Assembly (NCBI RefSeq): GCF_039519235.1
Contig: NZ_CP154351.1
Location: 372,001-436,000, forward strand
Length of the DNA: 64,000 bases
Source: Micrococcus sp. 2A
GTDB lineage: Bacteria > Actinomycetota > Actinomycetes > Actinomycetales > Micrococcaceae
Reading direction: 5' to 3'
Below the pieces are notes generated by a model that was not told where the DNA came from, did not search any database, and saw nothing but the letters and a program-made list of their open reading frames with translations. This document shows, one piece after another, positions 7,109-13,442 of the stretch. Positions within the stretch are counted from its first letter, which is position 1. Every line of letters starts with the position of its first letter. The translations under genes and the position numbers were made by a program.

Positions 7109-7476
7109 GCGTGCTTGCGCTGCTGGTCGGCCCACAGGGCGCGGCCGCGTTCCACAGAGCCGGGCGCACGTTCGGGCAGTCCGGTCGGGGTCGGCCCGTG
7201 CACGGCCTCCCATGCGCGCGTGGCCCGCTTCTGCTCAGCGGCACGGTCCAGCTGCTCGGCGTACTGGTCCTTCACACGGGCGGCACGCTCGGCTGGGGTC
7301 TCGGCGTGGGCGCGCTCATGCTCGGCTTCACGGGTGGCAGCCTGGCGGGCGTAGCCGTCTGCGATCCGCCGTTGGATTAGGGCATCCCGGGCAGCGTTGG
7401 CGCCGGGGCCAGGCATTGCGCCCGGCACTCCGGCGGTCATGGCCCGAGCGATGGACGATCCGGGGCGCGCCCTCAC
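7105..7476 (-). CDS. 123-aa charged helical protein, unknown
   Basis: The GTG at 7476 overlaps the preceding stop by 4 nt (GTGA), and the stop overlaps the next start (ATGA). After a Gly/Pro-rich start (about 1-28) the protein is one long charged helix rich in Ala, Arg and Glu (DALIQRRIADGYARQ through AAEQKRATRAWEAVHG). This suggests a coiled coil or scaffold-like protein. No family recognised. Confidence 0.65.
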   Translation of the reverse strand: MRARPGSSIARAMTAGVPGAMPGPGANAARDALIQRRIADGYARQAATREAEHERAHAETPAERAARVKDQYAEQLDRAAEQKRATRAWEAVHGPTPTGLPERAPGSVERGRALWADQQRKHA

Positions 7477-7772
7477 CAGGCGGGGCCCTGGGCGGCAGCG
7501 GGCATGCTGGCCACGAACGCGCGCACCTTCTCCCGGTCGAGCCGTCCATCCTCACCGGCGAACGATGCCGGGTTGAAGTACGGGGCCAGGGCTTCACCGT
7601 CGAAGCCGGCCTTCGCGGCGTCGGCGGTGAAGTAGGCGGCGAACATCTCGCGGCGCAGCTCGGCGGTCAGCTCGGGCGCGGGCTCGGGGGTCTCCGCGAC
7701 GCGGGGGCGGAACCCGTGCTCACGGGCCATGCGCTCCAGGTCGGCGGGCGTGGGGATCTGCTTCTCAGTCAT
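7473..7772 (-). CDS. 99-aa acidic protein, unknown
   Basis: It starts with ATG at 7772 and ends in TGGTGA, overlapping the next GTG. It is acidic and helical, with AELRREMFAAYFTADAAKAG, then ALAPYFNPASFAGEDGRLD and EKVRAFVASMPAA. The pattern 'short insert - GEDGRLDxxKVxxFV' is reminiscent of small proteins near actinophage head genes, but this is weak and I make no assignment. Confidence 0.65.
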   Translation of the reverse strand: MTEKQIPTPADLERMAREHGFRPRVAETPEPAPELTAELRREMFAAYFTADAAKAGFDGEALAPYFNPASFAGEDGRLDREKVRAFVASMPAAAQGPAW

Positions 7773-7777
7773 GGTGT

Positions 7778-7978
7778 TCAGTCCTCGGGGTTGGTGTCAG
7801 GGGCGGGGGTCTCTACGGCGTCGGCGGCGTCGTGCAGGGCGTCGGCGATCTGCCGGGCCTCAGCGGTATTCAGGTGGCCGACCAATCGGCCCTGGTAGAA
7901 CAGGCCGACACCGGGTTCGGTGCGGGTGCCGATGCGCCATTGCCAGGGGCGCACGGCGTCTAAACGGAGCAGCCTCAT
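7778..7978 (-). CDS. 66-aa small protein, unknown
   Basis: The ATG at 7978 overlaps the previous stop (ATGA). The N-terminal half looks beta-rich (WQWRIGTRTEPGVGLFYQGR), followed by a helix (TAEARQIADALHDAADAV) and an acidic Pro-rich tail. Its place in the overlapping gene chain supports it as a real gene. Confidence 0.6.
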   Translation of the reverse strand: MRLLRLDAVRPWQWRIGTRTEPGVGLFYQGRLVGHLNTAEARQIADALHDAADAVETPAPDTNPED

Positions 7979-8166
7979 TGGTCCCCCGGTTCGCTGGGAT
8001 CGGACGCGGGGAGGGGCGGCTCATGGGTGCCGTCTGCGGCGGTCAGGGTGGGCCGTGGGCGCGTCGTGACGGGCTCGGGGTCTGTCAGCCCGTGGCGGGC
8101 TTGCAGGGCGGCCAGGAAGACGGCCACGTCCTCGCGCGCGTAGTTCGGGCGGCGGCGGCTCACCAT
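7975..8166 (-). CDS. 63-aa small protein, unknown
   Basis: The start is either ATG at 8166 or GTG at 8163; the latter would give the usual 4-nt GTGA overlap with the upstream gene. A basic N-terminus (SRRRPNYAREDVAVFLAALQ) forms a short amphipathic helix and is followed by a Pro/Thr-rich tail. No family recognised. Confidence 0.55.
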   Translation of the reverse strand: MVSRRRPNYAREDVAVFLAALQARHGLTDPEPVTTRPRPTLTAADGTHEPPLPASDPSEPGDQ

Positions 8167-8309
8167 GCGTCGCCGTCCTTGAGTCGGGCGAGTTCGGCCT
8201 CGGCCTTCTCAGCACGGCGCTGGAAGCGTTCGGCGCGGTCCATGTGGAAGCGGACCTGCTGGAGGGCGTTGTCCAACGTCTTGTTCTCCTCCGTGGTGGG
8301 GGTGCTCAT
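8160..8309 (-). CDS. 49-aa coiled-coil peptide, unknown
   Basis: It starts with ATG at 8309, overlapping the preceding stop (ATGA), and ends TGGTGA at 8160. Nearly the whole peptide is a charged helix (NKTLDNALQQVRFHMDRAER, then a run rich in Glu, Arg and Ala), typical of a short coiled coil. Coupled overlaps at both ends support translation. Confidence 0.6.
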   Translation of the reverse strand: MSTPTTEENKTLDNALQQVRFHMDRAERFQRRAEKAEAELARLKDGDAW

Positions 8310-8449
8310 CGCAGTCCTTCCCGGTGGTCAGCGATCAGCCGGCGCAGGCTGTCGAGGCGGGCTTCAACGGCGTCGAGAGATGCTGTGAACCTCTCGGCCG
8401 GGGTGCACGCGGCGTGTTTGGGCTCGGGGCGGGTGGTGATGGCGGTCAT
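8306..8449 (-). CDS. 47-aa peptide, first gene of the distal small-gene operon
   Basis: The ATG at 8449 is preceded by GAAGGA at about 9 nt, the best ribosome-binding site of this chain, and the stop overlaps the next start. It contains a helix RFTASLDAVEARLDSLRRLI. It is the first gene 3' of the iteron region and hairpin, so transcription of the unknown-gene block probably begins just upstream. Confidence 0.55.
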   Translation of the reverse strand: MTAITTRPEPKHAACTPAERFTASLDAVEARLDSLRRLIADHREGLR

Positions 8450-8476
8450 TTCTGCACGTCCTTCAGGGGGCATGAG

Positions 8477-8510
8477 GACGGCCCCAAACTCGTGTGAGTC
8501 CAGGGCCGTC
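8477..8510. terminator. Hairpin between the iteron region and the small-gene operon
   Basis: GACGGCCC / GGGCCGTC arms with a nested ACTC-GTGT-GAGT stem lie between the rep/iteron region and the 47-aa gene. It may terminate the rep transcript or act as an attenuator for the downstream block. Confidence 0.5.
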
Positions 8511-8523
8511 TAAATGGGGTCTG

Positions 8524-8616
8524 ACTGGTTCCCACTGGTTCCCAGTGGTTCCGGTATTAGTGGGAACTGGTTCCCGTGACTGGTTCCCGGTCCCACTCTT
8601 TAGAGTGGGAACCGGT
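8524..8616. repeat. Iteron cluster, candidate replication origin of the element
   Basis: ACTGGTTCCC occurs at 8524-8533, 8534-8543, 8566-8575 and 8579-8588, with a degenerate copy at 8544-8553 and an inverted copy at 8607-8616. Perfect inverted repeats are nested within: CCACTGG-TTC-CCAGTGG, GGGAAC-TG-GTTCCC and CCCACTCT-TT-AGAGTGGG. The two groups flank a short AT-richer patch (GTATTAGT) near 8554-8561. The cluster begins 18 bp past the stop of the replication gene. Staphylococcal satellites are known to place their origin and iterons 3' of rep in the same way. Origin function is inferred. Confidence 0.7.
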
Positions 8617-8633
8617 ACCAGTCGCGGGACCGC

Positions 8634-10706
8634 TCAGGCAGCGGGGATTGGTGCGAGCTGGTGCAACGTCGAGTTGCGCGCGCCAGGTGTCGCGATCACG
8701 GTCCCGTCAGCGATTAGCGCGTCAAGGGCTTCCCGCACCGCCGGGCGACGGGCCGCAACTGCCTCAGCGATCTGGTTGAACGTCGGCGGCTGGGGTCGAT
8801 CCGCGATCCATTCCACGATTGCCCGGCGTCGCCCGTCGTCCACCTGGACGGCGTGGACCTCGGGGTCCACCTCTCGGGCGGGCGCCTCCAAGGTGAAAGC
8901 GATCCGCCTCGGGTCCGTCGAGTCGATCAGCGCAACGGCGACGGCCTGTGTTCGGTCCGACTTGCGCCACGCGCCACCGTGGGGGCGCACCCGTCCGGGC
9001 CGGTCCTTGCCGATCCGAACAGCGAGCTTGCCCGCCATGCCCACTCCCAGCGGGGCCAGCGGCTCCACGAGGAATGAGGCACCGTCGAGAGCGGAGAGTT
9101 TGGCCTGGGCGCCAATGGCGAACCGTCCCCGCCCCTCCGTGGACTTCGTGACGTGATCCACCATCACGACGGCGGCGCCCGTGGTGCGGGCGATCCGACG
9201 CGGCAGACGGCGAATCCACCCGGTCACCTCATCGTTGTCAATCGAGGGCACACCGGACACGCTCAGCGCCTCCGTCACCCCGTCCAGGACGGCCAGGGCG
9301 TAGCGGCGCCCCAGCAGCGCCAGGAACGCGGACACGTCCGCCCATCCCCCGTTCTCGGGGTCTGCCTCGGGCTGCACATAGTCCAGCCGTTCGGCCACCG
9401 CGTCCACAGGCGCGCCCAGCTTCACGAGACGGTCAAGCACGGTCGCCGGGTCCGATTCGTAGTCCATGAACAGCACCCGCCCGCCGTCGGTGAGCACCTG
9501 AGCGGCCACGGCGAGCATGAGCATGGACTTCCCCGACTCGGACTCTCCGGCCACCGAATGCACATGCCCCGGATACAGCAGCTTCACCCCGTCCGTCCGT
9601 GCCATGAGGGTCGGCTCAACAGCGGTCGCCGTCCCGTTCAGGTAGGCCGAGAGGTCTACCGGGGACCACGAGGGCCGGGACGGCGGCTCGGCCTCCGTGA
9701 GGGCTTCCGGTGCCTCCGTGACGGTCTCGCAGACCGTGGGGGCAGCCGGGCCTATCGGGCGGTCCGTGAAGCCCTCAGCGGCCAGCGCACGGGCGGCGGC
9801 GGAATGGTCCCCGCCATGCTCCAGCACCGCATACGCCCCGAACTTGCTGTAGGGCGTCTCGGCGTCGAATGCGGTCGAGGTGCTGAACACGTACAGCCCG
9901 CCGTCCTCGCGCGTGGTGGCGCTCGGCCCCTCCGTCGTGGACTTGCCCGGACGGGTCCAATGCGTCTCTACCCCGCCCGTGTGGTGCACCTGCCAGCCGT
10001 GCGGGCCCAGCAGCTCGGCCCACGTCGTGCGGGCCGCCCACAGATCGCCCGGGCGTGGACCCTCGGCACGCTGGGGCAGCGTGGCCGGTACAGGGGCCGG
10101 CTGGCGTTGGGGGGTGCGGTCCAGGGTGCGAAACAGCCCATGCAGGGCGTCCCGCTCCTCGGCGCTCAGCGTCGGCACCGTGGCCGGTCCACCGTCCAAG
10201 CGGGTCCAGGGCTTGCCCGTTCGGTGGGCGGTCCCGCCCGTGGGGGCGAGGACCACCTGCCCGCCCGTGCCGCGCGTCTCCGCGATGGTGGCGCGGTCCG
10301 CGTCGGCGGCAAGCTTGGTGTTGCCGGGCACGTCCATGCCCTGCACCCGGTAGAGCCAATGGACCCCACCGGAGGGCGACTTCTCGCACCATCCGCCGTT
10401 CACCTGCTCCCACAGGGCCAGCAGACCGGCAGCACCGGCGGCGCGGCCCACAGCTTCCAGCTCCCCGACGTGGGGGCCTTCAATCTCCAGCAGCTCCAGA
10501 CCGCCGGAGGGCGCCCCGCAGACGGCCCCGAGAGCCCGGTAGCGGGGATCGTCCCCGCCGAACCACTGCACGAGGTCGCCCTCGGTCGTGGTGTGCGTCT
10601 GCCAGGCGCGCAGGGCCGGGGCCTTGCTGCCGTCGTCGCGGACGGGGATCACGTTCACGCCGTGCGCGTGGAGCTCGCGGGCGGCGTCGATCAGTGCGGC
10701 GCTCAA
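8634..10706 (-). CDS. Replication protein: primase-polymerase domain fused to RecA-like ATPase
   Basis: The start is TTG at 10706, overlapping the preceding stop (TTGA), giving 690 residues. Residues 1-190 form a bifunctional primase-polymerase domain: the acidic motif is LELLEIEG (Glu74, Glu76 instead of the usual Asp pair), then SPSGGVHW (110-117) and ETRGTGGQVVLAP (143-155). Residues about 380-600 are a RecA-like helicase ATPase with Walker A GESESGKS (387-394), VLFMDYES (411-418), Walker B LAVLDG near 470 and VVMVDHVTKS. The C-terminus (about 625-690) is winged-helix-like. It should initiate and prime replication of the excised element at the iterons directly 3' of the gene. Confidence 0.88.
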   Translation of the reverse strand: MSAALIDAARELHAHGVNVIPVRDDGSKAPALRAWQTHTTTEGDLVQWFGGDDPRYRALGAVCGAPSGGLELLEIEGPHVGELEAVGRAAGAAGLLALWEQVNGGWCEKSPSGGVHWLYRVQGMDVPGNTKLAADADRATIAETRGTGGQVVLAPTGGTAHRTGKPWTRLDGGPATVPTLSAEERDALHGLFRTLDRTPQRQPAPVPATLPQRAEGPRPGDLWAARTTWAELLGPHGWQVHHTGGVETHWTRPGKSTTEGPSATTREDGGLYVFSTSTAFDAETPYSKFGAYAVLEHGGDHSAAARALAAEGFTDRPIGPAAPTVCETVTEAPEALTEAEPPSRPSWSPVDLSAYLNGTATAVEPTLMARTDGVKLLYPGHVHSVAGESESGKSMLMLAVAAQVLTDGGRVLFMDYESDPATVLDRLVKLGAPVDAVAERLDYVQPEADPENGGWADVSAFLALLGRRYALAVLDGVTEALSVSGVPSIDNDEVTGWIRRLPRRIARTTGAAVVMVDHVTKSTEGRGRFAIGAQAKLSALDGASFLVEPLAPLGVGMAGKLAVRIGKDRPGRVRPHGGAWRKSDRTQAVAVALIDSTDPRRIAFTLEAPAREVDPEVHAVQVDDGRRRAIVEWIADRPQPPTFNQIAEAVAARRPAVREALDALIADGTVIATPGARNSTLHQLAPIPAA

Positions 10707-10990
10707 GAGGCCCACCCCCCGTCGAACTCGTGGGCAGGGGTCAACCTGCACAGGGTGATGGACGCGGCCTGTCCGCGCATGACGGCCCGATCCTGGGCGC
10801 GCTGGGCGGCGGGAAGGTTGAAGTAGACCGAACGGCGATAGCGGACTTCTCCGGCGCTCTGTCGGGCCACGAGGACCACGAAAACGCCGTTCAAAAGGTC
10901 GGCGGGTCGGGGTAGAATGGCGGTGGTGATCTTCTTCGAGGGGGCCGCTCCGTGGGCGACGGGGCGGCCCTTCTTCATGTCCAGGTTCAC
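10703..10990 (-). CDS. 95-aa protein upstream of rep, unknown
   Basis: The start is GTG at 10990, overlapping the previous stop (GTGA); an ATG lies four codons in. The stop overlaps the TTG start of rep. The N-terminus is basic (MKKGRPVAHGAAPSKKITT) and the rest is a short strand-rich domain (GVFVVLVARQSAGEVRYRRS) ending in HEFDGGWAS. No family recognised. Tight coupling to rep suggests a replication accessory role. Confidence 0.65.
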   Translation of the reverse strand: MNLDMKKGRPVAHGAAPSKKITTAILPRPADLLNGVFVVLVARQSAGEVRYRRSVYFNLPAAQRAQDRAVMRGQAASITLCRLTPAHEFDGGWAS

Positions 10991-11322
10991 GCGCGTGCAC
11001 CTGCCTTCATGGCGGTGCGGCGCTCACGATCCACATTGCGTGCGGCGGTGTCTCCGGTCGGATCAATCCAGCCCAGCCGGCGAACGTAGGTCACGGGATC
11101 GGTGCAGGCGATGAACTGGGCCAGGGCGGCACCGTCCATCGTCTGAATGCGGGACAAGTGGCGCTTGGCCCACGAGCGGCTGACGCTGGGGAACGTGGCG
11201 CAGATGACGTCCACGGCCGCGCGCTTGTCGCGCTGTTTCAACTCGTGCTGGAAGGCGTAGAGGGTCACCCCCTGCCCGGCCCCGCGCGTGACGCGGGTCT
11301 GAAGTTCGGTGGGGGCGCTCAA
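10987..11322 (-). CDS. 111-aa protein between xis and rep genes, unknown
   Basis: It starts with TTG at 11322, overlapping the xis stop (TTGA), and ends in a GTGA overlap. It is basic and helical with a possible HTH-like centre (VDVICATFPSVSRSWAKRHL) and a conserved-looking end, YVRRLGWIDPTGDTA. I do not recognise it. It could be a DNA-binding accessory of replication or regulation. Confidence 0.65.
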   Translation of the reverse strand: MSAPTELQTRVTRGAGQGVTLYAFQHELKQRDKRAAVDVICATFPSVSRSWAKRHLSRIQTMDGAALAQFIACTDPVTYVRRLGWIDPTGDTAARNVDRERRTAMKAGARA

Positions 11323-11576
11323 CGGGCATCAGCTCCCCGCAGCTCGGCCAGGGAGGTGACCGGCACGCGCAGGGCGTGTAGGTCGGCAGGATCAATGCGG
11401 ATGAGCCTGGGACCGTACCGGTAGGCGCGGAGGTCGCCGCGCGCGATCATGCGGCGGACGGTGTTGGGAGACGCCCCCAGCAACGCGGCAGCATCAGAGA
11501 TGGTGAGTTGGGCAGTGAGCGGAGAGAGGGGACTCGATCCGCGGCCCTGGGAGTGTGCAGAGGCTCGCAAAGTCAC
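11319..11576 (-). CDS. Excisionase/AlpA-like MerR-type HTH protein
   Basis: This 85-residue protein starts at GTG 11576. The DNA-binding domain TISDAAALLGASPNTVRRMI then RGDLRAYRYGPRLIRID is the HTH_17 'excisionase family' fold with its winged end. Such proteins bend DNA at attachment sites to favour excision, and in some satellites (AlpA) activate the lifecycle genes. It lies 164 bp after the integrase gene and leads the replication operon, so it may do both. A 13-bp palindrome lies just upstream. Confidence 0.82.
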   Translation of the reverse strand: MTLRASAHSQGRGSSPLSPLTAQLTISDAAALLGASPNTVRRMIARGDLRAYRYGPRLIRIDPADLHALRVPVTSLAELRGADAR

Positions 11577-11740
11577 GACATGCCTTCCATGATGGAAGTG
11601 GGGCCGTTAGGCCGCCGGTCCGGGTGGACCGTCGTGAACTCTTACAGGCGATGCCTTTCTCTGCTACGCGCGGCGCATACTACGCCGTAGAGCTAAGGAT
11701 ACATGCGGCACCATCGCCCTTCAAGTGCGCCATTACGTGC
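11577..11740 (-). promoter_or_regulatory. Promoter/operator region of the excisionase-rep operon
   Basis: This 164-bp gap contains the perfect inverted repeat TTCCAT-G-ATGGAA (11585-11597), only 9 bp from the GTG start, and an AT-richer patch near 11674-11700 with GCATACTACGCCGTAG. The palindrome could be an operator for a repressor or for the excisionase protein itself. Confidence 0.45.
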
Positions 11741-12970
11741 TCACTGGGGCGCGGCTCCCAGCTCAGCGGTCAGCGCGGCCAGGCGCCGCCGCTCGGCGTG
11801 CTGGTAGACCTCCACGGACTTGCCGTCGCTGTGGCCGGCGTAGGCCTTGAGCTCGGCCGTGGTGGCGCCGGCCTGGCCCAGACGGGTGAGGGCGGTGTGC
11901 CGTAGCCCGTGCCAGGTGAAGTTCTCCACGGTCGGCAGCCCGTCCCGCTGGCGCTGGGCGTTGAGCTCTGCCAGCGCGGCGTTGAACCGCTTGCGGATCG
12001 TGTTCGGGTTGTTGAGCCAGTTCCCGCCGCCCACGCGGGGGAACAGCAGCCCATCCGCGCCCTCGGTGGCGTGCGCCTCGAGGTGCGCCTCGAGGTCGGA
12101 GGCGATCACGGTCGGCACGGGGATCTCCCGGCGGCCGGCCTCAGACTTGGGCGACTCCTCGCGCACCCCGGACCCGCGGGCCTGGACCTGGGACTCGACG
12201 CGAATCCACGTGGTGCCCTCGGCCTCCGTGGTGACGTGACGACGGCGCAGGGCGAGGACTTCCCCGATCCGCAGGGCGCACCACCCGGACAGCAGCACGG
12301 CCAGGCGGTCGGCCTCGGGCATCAGGTCGGCCAGGGCGGACAGCTCGGCGTCCGTCAACGTCTCCCGGTTGCGCTGGGGCAGGTTCGGGCGGCGCAGACG
12401 TCGGGCGGCCAGCGGGGGTACGGGCGAGGTCAGCAGCCACGGGGTGAACGTGCGGGGGAGCTCGGCGGCGTCGCCGGTGGCCCACTTGAACAGGGCGGCC
12501 ACCACCCGGTGGACCTGGGCGGCACCGGCGGGACTCTTGGACTCTTCCAGGTGGTCCAGCCATGCGTTGAGGTCCAGGGCGGTCACGTCGCCCACGGGCC
12601 GCTCTCCGAATGTGGGTAGGAAGTGCGCTTCCAGGTGGCGCCGGTAGGTGTAGACGCTGCCGAGCTTGAGCCCTCGGGCCTCCTGCCAGGACAACCACGC
12701 CTCGGCGAGCTCGCGGACGGTCCGGGCGTCAGCCGCCGCCTGGGCGCGCCGGGCCTCCCGCTCGGCCTTGAGCTGGGCGCGACGCTCGGCCGGCGGAATG
12801 AACGTGTCACGGGCCTTCTCGGCGCGGGCGATGTCCAGGGCGGCGCGGGCGTCTCCCAGCGTGGCGAACGTGCCCAGCGAGTGCTGCACGCCGTCAACGC
12901 CCAGACGCGCCCGGTACATGCCTCCGGGGTTCCGGGTGATGCCCTGGGGCAGCTTTCGACGGTCCGCCAT
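11741..12970 (-). CDS. int: Tyrosine recombinase integrase
   Basis: This 409-residue protein starts at the ATG at 12970, with GAGAGGGGGG just upstream (a TTG five codons earlier is less likely). Residues 1-45 resemble an arm-binding domain (GGMYRARLGVDGVQHSLGTF). About 85-165 is the SAM-like core-binding domain. The catalytic domain has Arg234 (CALRIGEVLAL), His354 and Arg357 (HGLRH), His380 (AGHSDG) and the nucleophile Tyr389 (VEVYQH). It lies next to the right attachment site and should integrate the element into tRNA-Ser. Its promoter region overlaps the putative arm site 12988-13004. Confidence 0.95.
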   Translation of the reverse strand: MADRRKLPQGITRNPGGMYRARLGVDGVQHSLGTFATLGDARAALDIARAEKARDTFIPPAERRAQLKAEREARRAQAAADARTVRELAEAWLSWQEARGLKLGSVYTYRRHLEAHFLPTFGERPVGDVTALDLNAWLDHLEESKSPAGAAQVHRVVAALFKWATGDAAELPRTFTPWLLTSPVPPLAARRLRRPNLPQRNRETLTDAELSALADLMPEADRLAVLLSGWCALRIGEVLALRRRHVTTEAEGTTWIRVESQVQARGSGVREESPKSEAGRREIPVPTVIASDLEAHLEAHATEGADGLLFPRVGGGNWLNNPNTIRKRFNAALAELNAQRQRDGLPTVENFTWHGLRHTALTRLGQAGATTAELKAYAGHSDGKSVEVYQHAERRRLAALTAELGAAPQ

Positions 12971-12987
12971 GCGCCCCCCTCTCAAGT

Positions 12988-13004
12988 CTAGTCTTCCAGT
13001 GGTC
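12988..13004. promoter_or_regulatory. Putative integrase arm-type site, right end
   Basis: CTAGTCTTCCAGTGGTC is 15/17 identical to 2323-2339. It lies 18 bp upstream of the integrase ATG, so binding here could repress the integrase gene. Confidence 0.4.
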
Positions 13005-13083
13005 TACACCTATGGTACGTTGTGACCACTCGTGAACGTCTAAGCCACACGAGGGACCGGCCAGAATCCGCGTGGACATGCGG

Positions 13084-13115
13084 AAAGGGCCGGAACCATG
13101 CGGGTTCCGGCCCTT
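13084..13115. terminator. Terminator of tRNA-Ser(GCU)
   Basis: AAAGGGCCGGAACC / GGTTCCGGCCCTT forms a strong hairpin immediately 3' of the tRNA on the minus strand. It is carried by the element and replaces the host terminator now found at 2222-2253. Confidence 0.8.
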
Positions 13116-13134
13116 CCTGGCGGAGACGGGGGGA
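13107..13134. repeat. attR: direct repeat restoring the tRNA-Ser 3' end
   Basis: It matches 2245-2272 at 27 of 28 bases. It supplies the acceptor 3' strand, CCA and part of the T arm of tRNA-Ser, so integration leaves the tRNA functional. Confidence 0.88.
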
Positions 13135-13209
13135 TTTGAACCCCCGGCTCAACTTTCGCCGAGCCCTTCATTAGCAGTGAAGTCCATTCGGCCGCTCTGG
13201 CACGTCTCC
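13118..13209 (-). tRNA. tRNA-Ser(GCU)
   Basis: This 92-nt class II tRNA includes an encoded CCA. The acceptor stem is GGAGACG/CGTCTCC, the anticodon loop CTGCTAA gives anticodon GCU, and there is a long variable arm (GGGCTCGGCGAAAGTTGAGCC). The T loop is GTTCAAAT. It is the integration site of the element; the last bases come from the element side of the crossover. Confidence 0.95.
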
Positions 13210-13366
13210 ATCCGTTCCGTCGGCGCCGTGACGGCGTTCAGGGAACCCGGTCAGCTTAGCCTGCGCGGGGGAGAGAGGGCAAAGGCTCTGCGCCGGGGAT
13301 CGTCGTGCACCGTCTGCACCGCCGCCGGGCGCCCGTTCCCCTGCCGGGACAGAGAGGGCTCAGGCG

Positions 13367-13404
13367 AAAGGGCCCCGGATCACCGTGGTGATCCGGGGCC
13401 CTTT
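13367..13404. terminator. Terminator of the PRC-barrel gene
   Basis: A perfect 18-bp stem (AAAGGGCCCCGGATCACC and its complement) with a 2-nt centre lies 39 nt beyond the leftward stop at 13443. Confidence 0.85.
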
Positions 13405-13442
13405 CGGCCTCACTCGACCTCAGCGGCCGGGCGTCGCGTGAC

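Larger units (their letters stand above)
2258..13134. mobile_element. Integrated element in tRNA-Ser(GCU), candidate phage satellite (PICI-like), about 10.9 kb
   Basis: The element is bounded by a direct repeat of the tRNA-Ser 3' end. Nearly all genes read leftward: integrase, excisionase-like HTH, two unknown genes, primase-polymerase/ATPase, an iteron region, a block of overlapping small genes, a 399-aa unknown, a zinc finger, a terminase small subunit, then a low-GC acetyltransferase and an HTH remnant. Two small genes at the left end read rightward. Integrase plus replication protein plus lone TerS, with no large terminase, portal, capsid of recognised family, tail or lysis genes, is the classic satellite content. 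The absence of an FtsK/TraB-type translocase argues against an actinomycete conjugative element. Its size is at the small end for satellites. Confidence 0.75.

Noticed and set aside
2258..13134. Actinomycete integrative conjugative element (AICE)
   Set aside because: Integrase, excisionase and primase-polymerase also occur in AICEs, but there is no FtsK/TraB-type translocase or Spd/Kil-like transfer gene, and a TerS is present.
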